From: a virus
Length of the DNA: 23,802 nt
Strand: one strand, 5' to 3'
Virus record (IMG/VR): IMGVR_UViG_3300010885_020208
Location: 1 to 23,802 of that record
Below the pieces are notes generated by a model that was not told where the DNA came from, ran no database searches, and worked only from the letters and a program-made list of their open reading frames with translations. Below, in pieces: positions 1 to 7,055 of the stretch. Each line of letters opens with the position of its first letter. Positions within the stretch are counted from its first letter, which is position 1. The position numbers and the translations under genes are program-made.

Positions 1-1
1 A

Positions 2-70
2 TTTATTCAAGGCAAAAATGCTAAGAATATGTGGGTTGAAGATGCACGTCGTTTAGGAAGACCGATTTGA
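2..70 (+). CDS. C-terminal end of an upstream gene (partial)
   Basis: An open frame enters from the left edge and ends at the TGA at 68-70. Only about 22 residues are visible, ending in RRLGRPI, too few to name a family. The stop codon overlaps the TTG start of the next gene (TTGA), so the two are probably translationally coupled and share an operon. Confidence 0.5.
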   Translation, partial: FIQGKNAKNMWVEDARRLGRPI

Positions 71-1122
71 CCGTTTTCTTAATTGATCTCGAAGCAGTAG
101 ATACCAGGTACACGGGTCAGTGGAAGACTCATGTACCTGAGTTATTACGAAAGGCAGGACACGATGTTCAAGTTATCTCTGGCCCTGAAGACATTCCTTC
201 AGCCACTACTCCTGGGGCTTTCCTTAATTTTGGTGGCACCAATATATATAAGTCTGCTCAAGTTGAAAAAATGGGCAGGCTATTTTGTGCCGGAGCAGTT
301 AGCCCTGGTGATCACTTTATTTTTACTGATGCTTGGCACCCTGGCATCATAAATCTAAAGTATATGAGTGAATTGTTGAAGATTCCCGTAACAACACACG
401 GACTATGGCACGCTGGCAGTTATGATCCACAAGACTTCTTAGGTCGCTTAATAGGAGACGCTCCTTGGGTACGCCACGCTGAAAAGAGTTATTTCTTTGC
501 GTTTGATCATAACTACTTTGCCACAGACTTTCACATTAAGATGTTTGCTAAAAACTTATTTGACGCAGAAGACAATGGACAAAATCCTTACGTAACGCAG
601 ACTGGATGGCCTATGGAATATATGGAAGCAGAACTAGCGCCATATAAGAATTTAAAGAAACGTGACTTAATATTATTCCCACATAGAATTGCTCCTGAAA
701 AACAAGTGGATATTTTTAAAGATTTAGCTACACGTTTACCACAATATGAATTTATAGTATGTCAAGAGCAGGAACTTACTAAACACGAATATCATACTTT
801 ATTAGGCGAAGCTAAGATTGTTTTTAGTGCTAACTTACAAGAAACATTGGGCATTAGCTGTTATGAAGGAGCATTATTAGATGCTATTCCTTTAGTTCCA
901 GATAGATTAAGTTATACAGAAATGTATCACAATCACTTTAAGTATCCTAGTGTATGGACTGAAAGCTATGAACTATATGATACATATCGCCCAGACTTGT
1001 GTAAAGTTATTATGGAAGATATAGAAACTTATGATAATCGTATTCCATATATTCAAAAGCAAGCTAATAGTCTTACAAAGTATTTCTTCACAGCAACTAA
1101 TTTATTAGCAAATATTAAATAA
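67..1122 (+). CDS. GT-B fold glycosyltransferase (GT4-like)
   Basis: Protein of 351 residues, likely a nucleotide-sugar glycosyltransferase. The N-terminal half begins with a beta strand (VFLIDLEAV) and a helix as in the acceptor domain of GT-B enzymes. The C-terminal half has the donor-domain pattern: ILFPHRIAPEKQ near 215, a PQYEFIVC strand near 238, then a block near 265-285 (SANLQETLGISCYEGALLDA) matching the E-x7-E region of GT4 enzymes. The start is TTG at 67, with AGGAAG at 55-60; the next in-frame ATG would remove the N-terminal strand. Its 3' end overlaps the opposite-strand gene by 8 bp. It probably belongs with the sugar genes at 4000-8725, although a convergent gene and other operons lie between. 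The acceptor cannot be told from sequence. Confidence 0.72.
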   Translation: MTVFLIDLEAVDTRYTGQWKTHVPELLRKAGHDVQVISGPEDIPSATTPGAFLNFGGTNIYKSAQVEKMGRLFCAGAVSPGDHFIFTDAWHPGIINLKYMSELLKIPVTTHGLWHAGSYDPQDFLGRLIGDAPWVRHAEKSYFFAFDHNYFATDFHIKMFAKNLFDAEDNGQNPYVTQTGWPMEYMEAELAPYKNLKKRDLILFPHRIAPEKQVDIFKDLATRLPQYEFIVCQEQELTKHEYHTLLGEAKIVFSANLQETLGISCYEGALLDAIPLVPDRLSYTEMYHNHFKYPSVWTESYELYDTYRPDLCKVIMEDIETYDNRIPYIQKQANSLTKYFFTATNLLANIK

Positions 1123-1756
1123 GAGGTTGGCTTCTAGTTTCTAATATAGAAATTGGATCAATTGGCTCATACTTGTAAATGTTATTTTCAATATGTTTCC
1201 AATCTGCTTCATCCTTAATATCTGGAACTGTTGCATCTAGTTTTAAAATATAATCGGGATTGACTAAAATATTGATGTTTGGAAATTCTTCGTATAACCC
1301 TTGATATCCTAGTGATCTATTGCGTATACAAATTTCCCATACTGTGCCAAATACATAGATATTTTTTATTTCAGGGTGTAACGAAAAATAATGCTTTAAT
1401 TCCCAAATACGTGTCATAGCTATTTGATGTTTCTTTTTATTTTTATAATATAGTATAGCAGGATCAGTTTGTTCTTCTGGAAAATCTCTTTGGTCATATA
1501 TTTTATGAATATGTGCCAAATCTTCCAAAGCATGACTTTTTGATTCGGTAATCATTTTATTATAGTTTGTAAACCAAACAATTTTTTGCCGCTCATTAGG
1601 ACAATTATACGAAGCCAAAATATAAGACTTAACATTATCTGGCGCTGTGTCCAAAAATTTAGTAACTCTTTCGTAAAATTCTTTATATGTTGGCGAATCG
1701 GTACTTGGTTTGTAGCAATCAACAAGAATAACTATACTAGGTTCATCAATAATCAT
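1115..1756 (-). CDS. Hypothetical protein, 213 aa
   Basis: I do not recognise this protein. It is soluble, rich in Lys, Tyr and Asn, starts with a hydrophobic strand (SIVILVDCYKP) and has a second strand near 130 (NIYVFGTVWEICI), suggesting an alpha/beta fold. No signal peptide or membrane segment is seen. It is the only minus-strand gene in the first 17 kb and converges on the glycosyltransferase with an 8-bp overlap. An AATAAATA box on the minus strand ends 7 nt before its ATG, so it may be a separate late transcript. The isolated orientation suggests it moved in independently of its neighbours. Confidence 0.6.
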   Translation of the reverse strand: MIIDEPSIVILVDCYKPSTDSPTYKEFYERVTKFLDTAPDNVKSYILASYNCPNERQKIVWFTNYNKMITESKSHALEDLAHIHKIYDQRDFPEEQTDPAILYYKNKKKHQIAMTRIWELKHYFSLHPEIKNIYVFGTVWEICIRNRSLGYQGLYEEFPNINILVNPDYILKLDATVPDIKDEADWKHIENNIYKYEPIDPISILETRSQPLI

Positions 1757-1763
1757 AGTACGA

Positions 1764-1771
1764 TATTTATT
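1764..1771 (-). promoter_or_regulatory. Candidate T4-type late promoter box (AATAAATA)
   Basis: Read on the minus strand, AATAAATA ends 7 nt before the ATG of the 213-aa gene. It matches the NATAAATA late-promoter core of T4-like phages, at the same close spacing seen before several other genes here. A transcript would have almost no leader. Confidence 0.45.
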
Positions 1772-1819
1772 AGTACAGTTATTACAATCAAAAATTATTA
1801 AAAATATTATCCAAAGACA

Positions 1820-1848
1820 TTGACTTATGAGCCTAAATAAGCTATACT
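1820..1848 (+). promoter_or_regulatory. Sigma-70 type promoter for the folE operon
   Basis: TTGACT at 1820-1825 and TATACT at 1843-1848 are 17 bp apart. Transcription would start near 1855, just at the AAAGGAA ribosome-binding site (1854-1860) of folE, giving a leader of about 13 nt. Confidence 0.8.
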
Positions 1849-1867
1849 AATACAAAGGAATATTTAC

Positions 1868-2659
1868 ATGACATCATTTACAACTGAAGATCGTATGAAC
1901 GCAAATAAACTAGTAGAAGAAGCTCCATTCCACCCTGGGTATGAAGATGCTATAATTAAACCAGAAGAAGGTCGTCCATTAAGCGAAGTTATTCGTAAAA
2001 CTATGAAGTCAGCTAACAAACGATTTTGGGCTGGTGATAACATTAGTGATTTTGTTACAGAAAATGATAAAAAGAAATTGATTGACGAAGCAACACAAGC
2101 ATTTGAAAAGGTGTTAGATAGTTTGCTTATTGATCGTGAAAACGATCCTAACAGTCACGGTACTGCTCGACGATTGGCCAAGATGTATTTTAATGAAACC
2201 ATGGCTGGCCGATATGAATCTGCTCCGGATTGTACTGCCTTCCCAAATGATAGCGAGGATAGATATGAAGGAATGTTGGTTGTACGCAGTGAGTTGCGTA
2301 GTATGTGTAGTCATCACCATCAGCCTGTCGCGGGTGTTGCCTACATTGGTATCATTGCCGCCCAAAAACTCATTGGCTTGTCAAAATACACTCGTATTGC
2401 ACAATGGTGTGCGAGGAGAGGAACTCTTCAAGAAGAATTGTGTAACGATATTGCCAAAGAAATAATGCGAGCAACAGGTAGTAATGATGTAGGCGTTTAC
2501 ATTCAAGCTACACACGGTTGCTGTGAAAATCGTGGCATTATGGCGCATAGCTCTTTAACTCAAACTACAGTATTACGTGGCGCATTTAATACAGACGCTG
2601 GTACTAAGAAAGAGTTTATGGATAATATTAAACTACAACAGGACTTTGCCCCAAGATGA
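1868..2659 (+). CDS. folE: GTP cyclohydrolase I
   Basis: Converts GTP to 7,8-dihydroneopterin triphosphate, the first step of folate and 7-deazaguanine (queuosine/preQ0) synthesis. Hallmarks are clear: CSHH at 147-150 (zinc Cys147 and His150, catalytic His149), GLSK at 170-173, and HGC at 216-218 followed by ENRG (catalytic His216, zinc Cys218), with a family-typical tail TTVLRGAF. At 263 residues it is longer than the E. coli enzyme (about 222), the extra length being N-terminal. ATG at 1868 follows AAAGGAA. With queD at 3425 and queE at 9253 it forms most of the route to preQ0, so a role in tRNA or DNA 7-deazaguanine modification is more likely than folate synthesis. The stop overlaps the next start (ATGA). 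Confidence 0.95.
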   Translation: MTSFTTEDRMNANKLVEEAPFHPGYEDAIIKPEEGRPLSEVIRKTMKSANKRFWAGDNISDFVTENDKKKLIDEATQAFEKVLDSLLIDRENDPNSHGTARRLAKMYFNETMAGRYESAPDCTAFPNDSEDRYEGMLVVRSELRSMCSHHHQPVAGVAYIGIIAAQKLIGLSKYTRIAQWCARRGTLQEELCNDIAKEIMRATGSNDVGVYIQATHGCCENRGIMAHSSLTQTTVLRGAFNTDAGTKKEFMDNIKLQQDFAPR

Positions 2660-2823
2660 ATGTAGATCCTAGATGCTGTGGTTCAGGTACTTGTATTATC
2701 AGTGCGGAAGGCGAGTGCTGGTGTGGGCAAAAATGGGACGGCGAAAAAATGTGCCAACCTTACTATATCAACGAAGCTGGTCTAAAAGTTAATGCTATAA
2801 CCAGAGACCTTATTAATGACTAA
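2656..2823 (+). CDS. Small cysteine-rich protein, 55 aa
   Basis: An ATGA overlap with the folE stop gives ATG at 2656 and an ORF to TAA at 2821-2823. The protein has six cysteines at 7, 8, 13, 21, 23 and 33 in a compact block (CCGSGTC, then CWCG, then MC), suggesting a metal-binding or disulfide-stabilised mini-domain, followed by a charged helix. No signal peptide is seen, so zinc binding in the cytoplasm is the likelier reading. Translational coupling to folE on one side and to a further small gene on the other (8-bp overlap) supports it being real. Function unknown. Confidence 0.7.
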   Translation: MNVDPRCCGSGTCIISAEGECWCGQKWDGEKMCQPYYINEAGLKVNAITRDLIND

Positions 2824-2959
2824 AAGATTTAGGCTTTGGTTAGCTCGTAGGATCTTAGGCAAACATTGCCCTTGCTATCAAATGGGATATCATCATATGG
2901 TAGACTTTCAACAGCGCAGCCTTGATGCCATAGCCAAGCACAAAGCAAGGAAAGAATGA
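2816..2959 (+). CDS. Small basic protein, 47 aa
   Basis: ATG at 2816 overlaps the end of the cysteine-rich gene by 8 bp, and the TGA at 2957-2959 overlaps the ATG of the HIT gene at 2956. The product is strongly basic (MTKRFRLWLARRILGK at the N-terminus, KHKARKE at the end) with a CPC motif at 18-20 and paired His at 26-27. It could bind nucleic acid or a membrane surface, but nothing identifies a family. Overlaps on both sides make it a plausible operon member. Confidence 0.55.
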   Translation: MTKRFRLWLARRILGKHCPCYQMGYHHMVDFQQRSLDAIAKHKARKE

Positions 2960-3342
2960 AAGAACAAATATTTACAAATTTAACTGACGATATAGATTTT
3001 AGTAAAGATGCTCCGTGGACTAATCTTATAGAAGAAGACTATCACGTTAAAGTATTTGAGGATATGTATCCTTGTACTCCAGGACATTTATTGTTTGTTC
3101 CAAAATATAATACTATAAGTGTGTTAACTGATGCTTTTGAAGACGCAGTTCGTTGGGGACAAAGTATGGTTGACAACGGCGAGTGCGAGGGATTTAACAT
3201 TGGACTTAATTATGGTGAAGTTGCTGGGCAAACGGTTAAGTGGCCGCACGTTCATCTTATCCCACGTAGAACAGGCGATGTGGAAGATCCTGTTGGTGGA
3301 GTAAGAAATGTTATTCCTGGAATGGGCAATTATAAAAAATAA
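2956..3342 (+). CDS. HIT-family nucleotide-binding protein
   Basis: A 128-residue protein with the histidine-triad fold: CTPGHLLFVPK at 40-50 (substrate-binding strand), NIGLNYGEVAGQTV at 81-94, then WPHVHLIPRR at 96-105. HIT enzymes hydrolyse or transfer nucleoside phosphates through the middle His of H-x-H-x-H. Here the second and third His (98 and 100) are kept but the first is Trp96. His98 would be the nucleophile, so activity remains possible. It closes the folE operon, linked by an ATGA overlap. Its substrate is not predictable. Confidence 0.85.
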   Translation: MKEQIFTNLTDDIDFSKDAPWTNLIEEDYHVKVFEDMYPCTPGHLLFVPKYNTISVLTDAFEDAVRWGQSMVDNGECEGFNIGLNYGEVAGQTVKWPHVHLIPRRTGDVEDPVGGVRNVIPGMGNYKK

Positions 3343-3376
3343 ATAGTATTACAGCGGCCTTAGGCATCATTCCCGC

Positions 3377-3405
3377 TTTACAAATTCTGCTGCCTATGCT
3401 ATAAT
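3377..3405 (+). promoter_or_regulatory. Sigma-70 type promoter for queD
   Basis: TTTACA at 3377-3382 and TATAAT at 3400-3405 are 17 bp apart. The start of transcription near 3412 coincides with the TAGGAG ribosome-binding site (3412-3417), leaving a 13-nt leader before ATG 3425, the same arrangement as folE. Confidence 0.78.
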
Positions 3406-3424
3406 CTAACATAGGAGAATTATA

Positions 3425-3937
3425 ATGGCACAAGAGAAATACTTACCAAGGGCGTACAAATACACAAGTACAAAAGAATATCACGATGCGTTTCCATGCG
3501 CTTACAGACAATGGCGAGCAGACAGTCATTGTAATCTAATTCACGGCTATTCATTTAGCATGAAGTTTTATTTTGGCACAGATGATTTGGATGTTCGAAA
3601 CTGGGCTGCTGATTATGGCGGATTAAAAGAACTTAAATCCGTATTAGAAGATCAATTTGACCATACACTAATTGTAGCACAAGATGATCCAGAAATGGCA
3701 ACATACAAACTGCTAGAAGAAAAGAAAATGGCAAAAGTTGTAGTACTACCTAAGTTAGGTTGTGAAGGGTTATCAGAAATGCTTTACAAATATGTAAATG
3801 GCGTTTATATTCCTGATAACTGGGGGCCAGGCGAAGCAGAACGCTTATGGTGCTACAAAGTAGAAGTTCGTGAAACCCAAAGCAATATGGCATATCGTGA
3901 AGGACATCGCGAATGGAACGAGGACTTATTCGCATAG
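3425..3937 (+). CDS. queD: QueD-like 6-carboxytetrahydropterin synthase / PTPS family
   Basis: In the queuosine pathway QueD turns the FolE product into 6-carboxy-5,6,7,8-tetrahydropterin. The 170-residue protein has the family pattern: DSHCNLIHGYSF at 33-44 with the presumed catalytic Cys36, DYGGLKELK at 63-71, FDHTL at 78-82 and VRETQSNMAYREG at 148-160 carrying the conserved Glu150. Two of the three usual zinc histidines appear as Tyr: the AAH position reads CAY (Tyr27), and HGH reads HGY (Tyr42). His40 remains, and His35 may substitute. This may be a divergent phage subfamily. folE upstream and queE downstream support a 7-deazaguanine role. ATG 3425 follows TAGGAG. Confidence 0.85.
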   Translation: MAQEKYLPRAYKYTSTKEYHDAFPCAYRQWRADSHCNLIHGYSFSMKFYFGTDDLDVRNWAADYGGLKELKSVLEDQFDHTLIVAQDDPEMATYKLLEEKKMAKVVVLPKLGCEGLSEMLYKYVNGVYIPDNWGPGEAERLWCYKVEVRETQSNMAYREGHREWNEDLFA

Positions 3938-3953
3938 CCTAAAAATTATTAAG

Positions 3954-4006
3954 TGCTCATATTATCAAGTAAATAGTAGTATCGTGTTTAAAGGATAATA
4001 TGAGCA
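3954..4006 (+). promoter_or_regulatory. 13-bp hairpin burying the start codon of the 4000 gene
   Basis: Bases 3954-3966 and 3994-4006 are perfect reverse complements (TGCTCATATTATC and its partner), separated by 27 nt. The right arm covers the start codon ATG 4000-4002 and half of the AAAGGAT ribosome-binding site (3990-3996). Read-through transcripts from queD would fold this way and hide the start. The loop holds AGTAAATA (3968-3975), one base off the late box; a transcript started there would lack the left arm. The structure is seen in the sequence; the switch is inference. Confidence 0.65.
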
Positions 4007-4836
4007 AAGCTAAAAAACCCACAGCTAACGAATACAAAATAGCAGTACTACTGCCCACTCGAGGCAGAACTACAGCATTAAAACTCAGCATTATTAGTTT
4101 ATTCAATCGTGTTCTCGATATGGATAACGTACAGATCGTCTTAGGTTTTGATAACGACGATAATGTAGGATTTAATTTCTTTACAGAGGAAATCCAACCT
4201 TGGATGGATAGTAAAGGAATCAACTATATTGTATCGCAGTTTGATCCTATGACCTATACTGGATTGAATCGCTACTACAACGGACTTGCTACACTAGCAT
4301 CTGCCGATTGGTTGTTTGTTTGGAATGATGATGCCCTAATGGAAACTACCGGATGGGACAGAATTATTGACAAACATACCGGCGAATTCAAATTACTTAA
4401 AATTCACGTTCACAGAGAACATCCATATTCCATTTTCCCCATCATACCTAAAGAATGGTTTGATTTGTTTGGATACTTGTCGCGTCATCAAATGACTGAT
4501 GCAGAAGTTAGTCAGATGGCATATATGATGGATCTAATGGAAATTGTAGAAATTTATGCCACACACGACAGAGCTGACTTAACTGGCAGTAACAAAGATG
4601 ACACTTACAAAAATCGCGAACTGTTGGAAGGTAATCCCCATAACCCACGTGACTTCCATCACGCAAGTTATGTTAGTGCTAGATTAGCCGACTGTGCTAC
4701 TATTGTTGCATATTTGAAATCTCAAGGCAAAGATACTAGCTTTTGGGATAATGTTGTAGCTGGCAAACAAGACCCTTGGGTTAAGATGCGGGCTAACGAC
4801 ATCAACAAACAAATGACAATATCGGCACCTATCTAA
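4000..4836 (+). CDS. GT-A fold glycosyltransferase (GT2-like)
   Basis: A 278-residue protein with the nucleotide-sugar binding start of GT2 enzymes, YKIAVLLPTRGR at 12-23, a QIVLGFDNDD strand at 45-54, and a DxD-like metal site in WNDDA at 108-112 after the LFVWNDD strand. The remainder is rich in His and aromatic residues and has no membrane segment, so it is a soluble transferase. It heads a six-gene sugar operon; its TAA overlaps the next ATG (TAATG). The start codon lies inside a stable hairpin, so translation is probably controlled. Acceptor and sugar are unknown. Confidence 0.72.
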   Translation: MSKAKKPTANEYKIAVLLPTRGRTTALKLSIISLFNRVLDMDNVQIVLGFDNDDNVGFNFFTEEIQPWMDSKGINYIVSQFDPMTYTGLNRYYNGLATLASADWLFVWNDDALMETTGWDRIIDKHTGEFKLLKIHVHREHPYSIFPIIPKEWFDLFGYLSRHQMTDAEVSQMAYMMDLMEIVEIYATHDRADLTGSNKDDTYKNRELLEGNPHNPRDFHHASYVSARLADCATIVAYLKSQGKDTSFWDNVVAGKQDPWVKMRANDINKQMTISAPI

Positions 4837-6059
4837 TGAGTAAGATTACTGAAAGTACACTTATTGATAAATGTTTAATTACAGGCAAACCAGTAACTAA
4901 AATTCTTGACTTTGGTCAACACGCTTATGCTGATACATTTATTGCCGAACACCAAGTTAATTTATCTGAACCAGTATTTCCATTACAAGTTTATTTGAAT
5001 CCAGAGTCAGGTTCCATCCAACTTGGTTACAGTAGTAACGCAGAAGATCGTTATAACTTGTACAGTTACTCGTACACATCAAGTAATTCTAAAACAAGTC
5101 GTGACCACTGGGACGAGTATGCCAATACTATTAAACGTCTCTACAATACTAAAGGCTTAGTAGTGGAGATTGGTAGCAATGATGGATATCTTATTAATCA
5201 TTTTAATCAACCTAGCACCAAAGCTATTGGTGTAGATACTAGTGCTGATATGTGTGAAATAGCAAAAGCACGTGGAGTGGAAACTATTAACGCATTGTTT
5301 GGCACAGATGTTGGTGCCGCGTTAGAAGTAGCACACGGCCCTGCTAGTGTTATTATGGCTAACAATGTTTTCAATCACGCAAATGATCCTGTGGGGTTTG
5401 CAAAAGCCGTAGCTGACTTGTTAGCACCAGATGGTGTATTTGTATTTGAAGTGCCTTATTGGGGTTGGATGGTTACTAATGGTAAGTTTCCTGATATGAC
5501 ATACCACGAACATCCTACATACTTTACTATTAAAATGGCACAAAATGTATTAGCTAAAGCTGGATTATCTATTGCTAGTTATGAGTTAGTTAACTATCAC
5601 GGACAAAGTTTACGTGTTGTAGCACATCACAACAATGTATTAACTAATCAAGTAGCAGACTCTATTGCTCAAGAAACAGCCAAAGGATTATTTGATCCTG
5701 CGTTTTACGATGAACTACAGTTACAGTTAATCAAACAACGTAACGAATGGTTAAAGAAGTTTTATGATATTGTTACTAACGAACCAGATGCTGTTATTAT
5801 TGGGGTAGGTGCTGCCGCCAAAGCAAACACTTGGCTTAACTGGCACGGACTTAACAAAACGCATTTACATTGTATTACTGATTCTTCAGAGTTTAAGCAA
5901 GGTAAGTATACACCTTTAAGTCGTATTCCTATTCGTGGCGATGATGAATTTGCTCAACACACTAATCCTTATGCTTTGGTATTAAGCTGGAATATTGGCG
6001 AACCACTAAAGAACGCATTACTTAAAATTAACCCTAACACAAAGTTTATATCACAATGA
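4836..6059 (+). CDS. Nucleotide-sugar C-methyltransferase family protein
   Basis: A 407-residue SAM-dependent methyltransferase with the three-part plan of sugar C-3 methyltransferases: an N-terminal region (1-95) corresponding to the zinc-binding domain, a Rossmann methyltransferase core with VVEIGSNDGYL at 109-119 and FEVPYW near 204, and a C-terminal domain from about 300 (AVIIGVGAAAKANTWLN). The catalytic-region motif YHEH is at 223-226. The N-terminal domain keeps only one early cysteine (Cys13), so the usual four-Cys zinc site is not evident. Such enzymes methylate keto-sugar nucleotides for deoxysugars in O-antigens or antibiotics. Linked by overlaps to the glycosyltransferase and cupin genes. 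Confidence 0.82.
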   Translation: MSKITESTLIDKCLITGKPVTKILDFGQHAYADTFIAEHQVNLSEPVFPLQVYLNPESGSIQLGYSSNAEDRYNLYSYSYTSSNSKTSRDHWDEYANTIKRLYNTKGLVVEIGSNDGYLINHFNQPSTKAIGVDTSADMCEIAKARGVETINALFGTDVGAALEVAHGPASVIMANNVFNHANDPVGFAKAVADLLAPDGVFVFEVPYWGWMVTNGKFPDMTYHEHPTYFTIKMAQNVLAKAGLSIASYELVNYHGQSLRVVAHHNNVLTNQVADSIAQETAKGLFDPAFYDELQLQLIKQRNEWLKKFYDIVTNEPDAVIIGVGAAAKANTWLNWHGLNKTHLHCITDSSEFKQGKYTPLSRIPIRGDDEFAQHTNPYALVLSWNIGEPLKNALLKINPNTKFISQ

Positions 6060-6466
6060 AACATTACAACATTTATAACAACAAAGAACCTAAATTAGGT
6101 CAGTTTACAGATGACCGCGGAAGCATTACAGATATCTTCCATTTAGTAGATATGAACTCTGGTTGCCTTATTACTAATACACCAGGTGCTATTCGTGCTA
6201 ATCACTATCACAAGCTGACTACACAGTATACATATATCCTAACAGGTTCTATTGATTACTATTCTAAACCTGTTGATAGCGAAGAGCCAGCTAATGTTAT
6301 TACAGCAGGCCCAGGCGAGTTTATTATCTCCGAGCCTAATGAAATACACGCTTGGCGTACAGGCCCAGAAGGTTGTACTCTTATTGCGTTTGCTCAAGGT
6401 CCACGCGGTGGCGAGGATTATGAGTCAGATACTATCCGTGTAGAGTCAATTATCCCTAATGTCTAA
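6056..6466 (+). CDS. Cupin sugar-modifying protein (WxcM/FdtA/RmlC-like)
   Basis: A 136-residue single cupin domain. DDRGSITDIF at 19-28, GAIRANHYHK at 44-53 and PNEIHAW at 94-100 fit the sugar epimerase/ketoisomerase cupins acting on dTDP- or similar sugars, with His50, His52 and His98 at the active-site positions. Start overlaps the methyltransferase stop (ATGA) and its end overlaps the SDR gene by 8 bp. In this operon it would isomerise or epimerise a keto-sugar nucleotide. Epimerase and ketoisomerase cannot be separated by sequence alone. Confidence 0.75.
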   Translation: MKHYNIYNNKEPKLGQFTDDRGSITDIFHLVDMNSGCLITNTPGAIRANHYHKLTTQYTYILTGSIDYYSKPVDSEEPANVITAGPGEFIISEPNEIHAWRTGPEGCTLIAFAQGPRGGEDYESDTIRVESIIPNV

Positions 6467-7055
6467 AAAAGTAGTCATCTTCGGAGCCCACGGTGGAATA
6501 GGTCAAGCTACAGCAGAACAGTTTTTGCGAGCTGGCTATGTTGTCATTCCTGTGCCCAGTGATAGATGTAACTTTTTGGATATTGAGAGTATTGATACCG
6601 TATCAGATATATTAACTGAAGTCAATCCTGATGTTGTTGTAAATTGTGTTGGACACTTTGATAACGGCAACAACGAACCACACCATGCTACATTTGATAT
6701 TAACGTGGGATCAAATTGGTCCATCATTAAACATTACATTGACAATACACCTAAAACCCCTGTTAAGATTATCATGGTAGGAAGTAGTGCGTACAAGTCA
6801 GGTCGCAAGGCTTACATTTTGTACGCGGCCAGTAAAGCAGCACTATATAATGTATGGCAAGGTGCTTGCGACTACTTTACAGACAGTAATGTTACTGTAG
6901 GTCTAATAAATCCAGTAAGAACACGTACCCCAATGATAGATATGACAACTCCGGCCTTTTGTTTAGAGCCCGTAGATGTAGCATTAGAAATATTAAGTAT
7001 GGCGTCAACTGAGAGTAATCAACTTGTTGATATGAAATATCCAGAGGAGAATTAA
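6459..7055 (+). CDS. Short-chain dehydrogenase/reductase
   Basis: A 198-residue classical SDR. The cofactor loop is GAHGGIG at 9-15, the catalytic Ser is in MVGSSAYK (Ser109/110), and the YxxxK pair is Tyr122 and Lys126 in YAASKAAL. The tail NPVRTRTPM (after about 150) is the usual substrate-side loop. It lacks the C-terminal part of extended SDRs and is a little shorter than typical (about 250). It probably reduces a keto-sugar made by the neighbouring enzymes. It overlaps the cupin gene by 8 bp and directly abuts the dehydrogenase gene. Confidence 0.8.
   Translation: MSKKVVIFGAHGGIGQATAEQFLRAGYVVIPVPSDRCNFLDIESIDTVSDILTEVNPDVVVNCVGHFDNGNNEPHHATFDINVGSNWSIIKHYIDNTPKTPVKIIMVGSSAYKSGRKAYILYAASKAALYNVWQGACDYFTDSNVTVGLINPVRTRTPMIDMTTPAFCLEPVDVALEILSMASTESNQLVDMKYPEEN

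Noticed and set aside
131-352. A 73-codon hydrophobic ORF inside the first glycosyltransferase
   Set aside because: It lies wholly within the coding sequence of a well-supported gene in another frame and has no ribosome-binding site.
1757-1867. A preQ1 or other riboswitch before folE
   Set aside because: The promoter leaves a leader of only about 13 nt before the start codon, too short for any known riboswitch.
3338-3345. AATAAATA after the HIT gene as a late promoter for queD
   Set aside because: It lies about 80 bp from the queD start, spans the HIT stop codon, and queD has its own good sigma-70 promoter; probably chance in AT-rich sequence.
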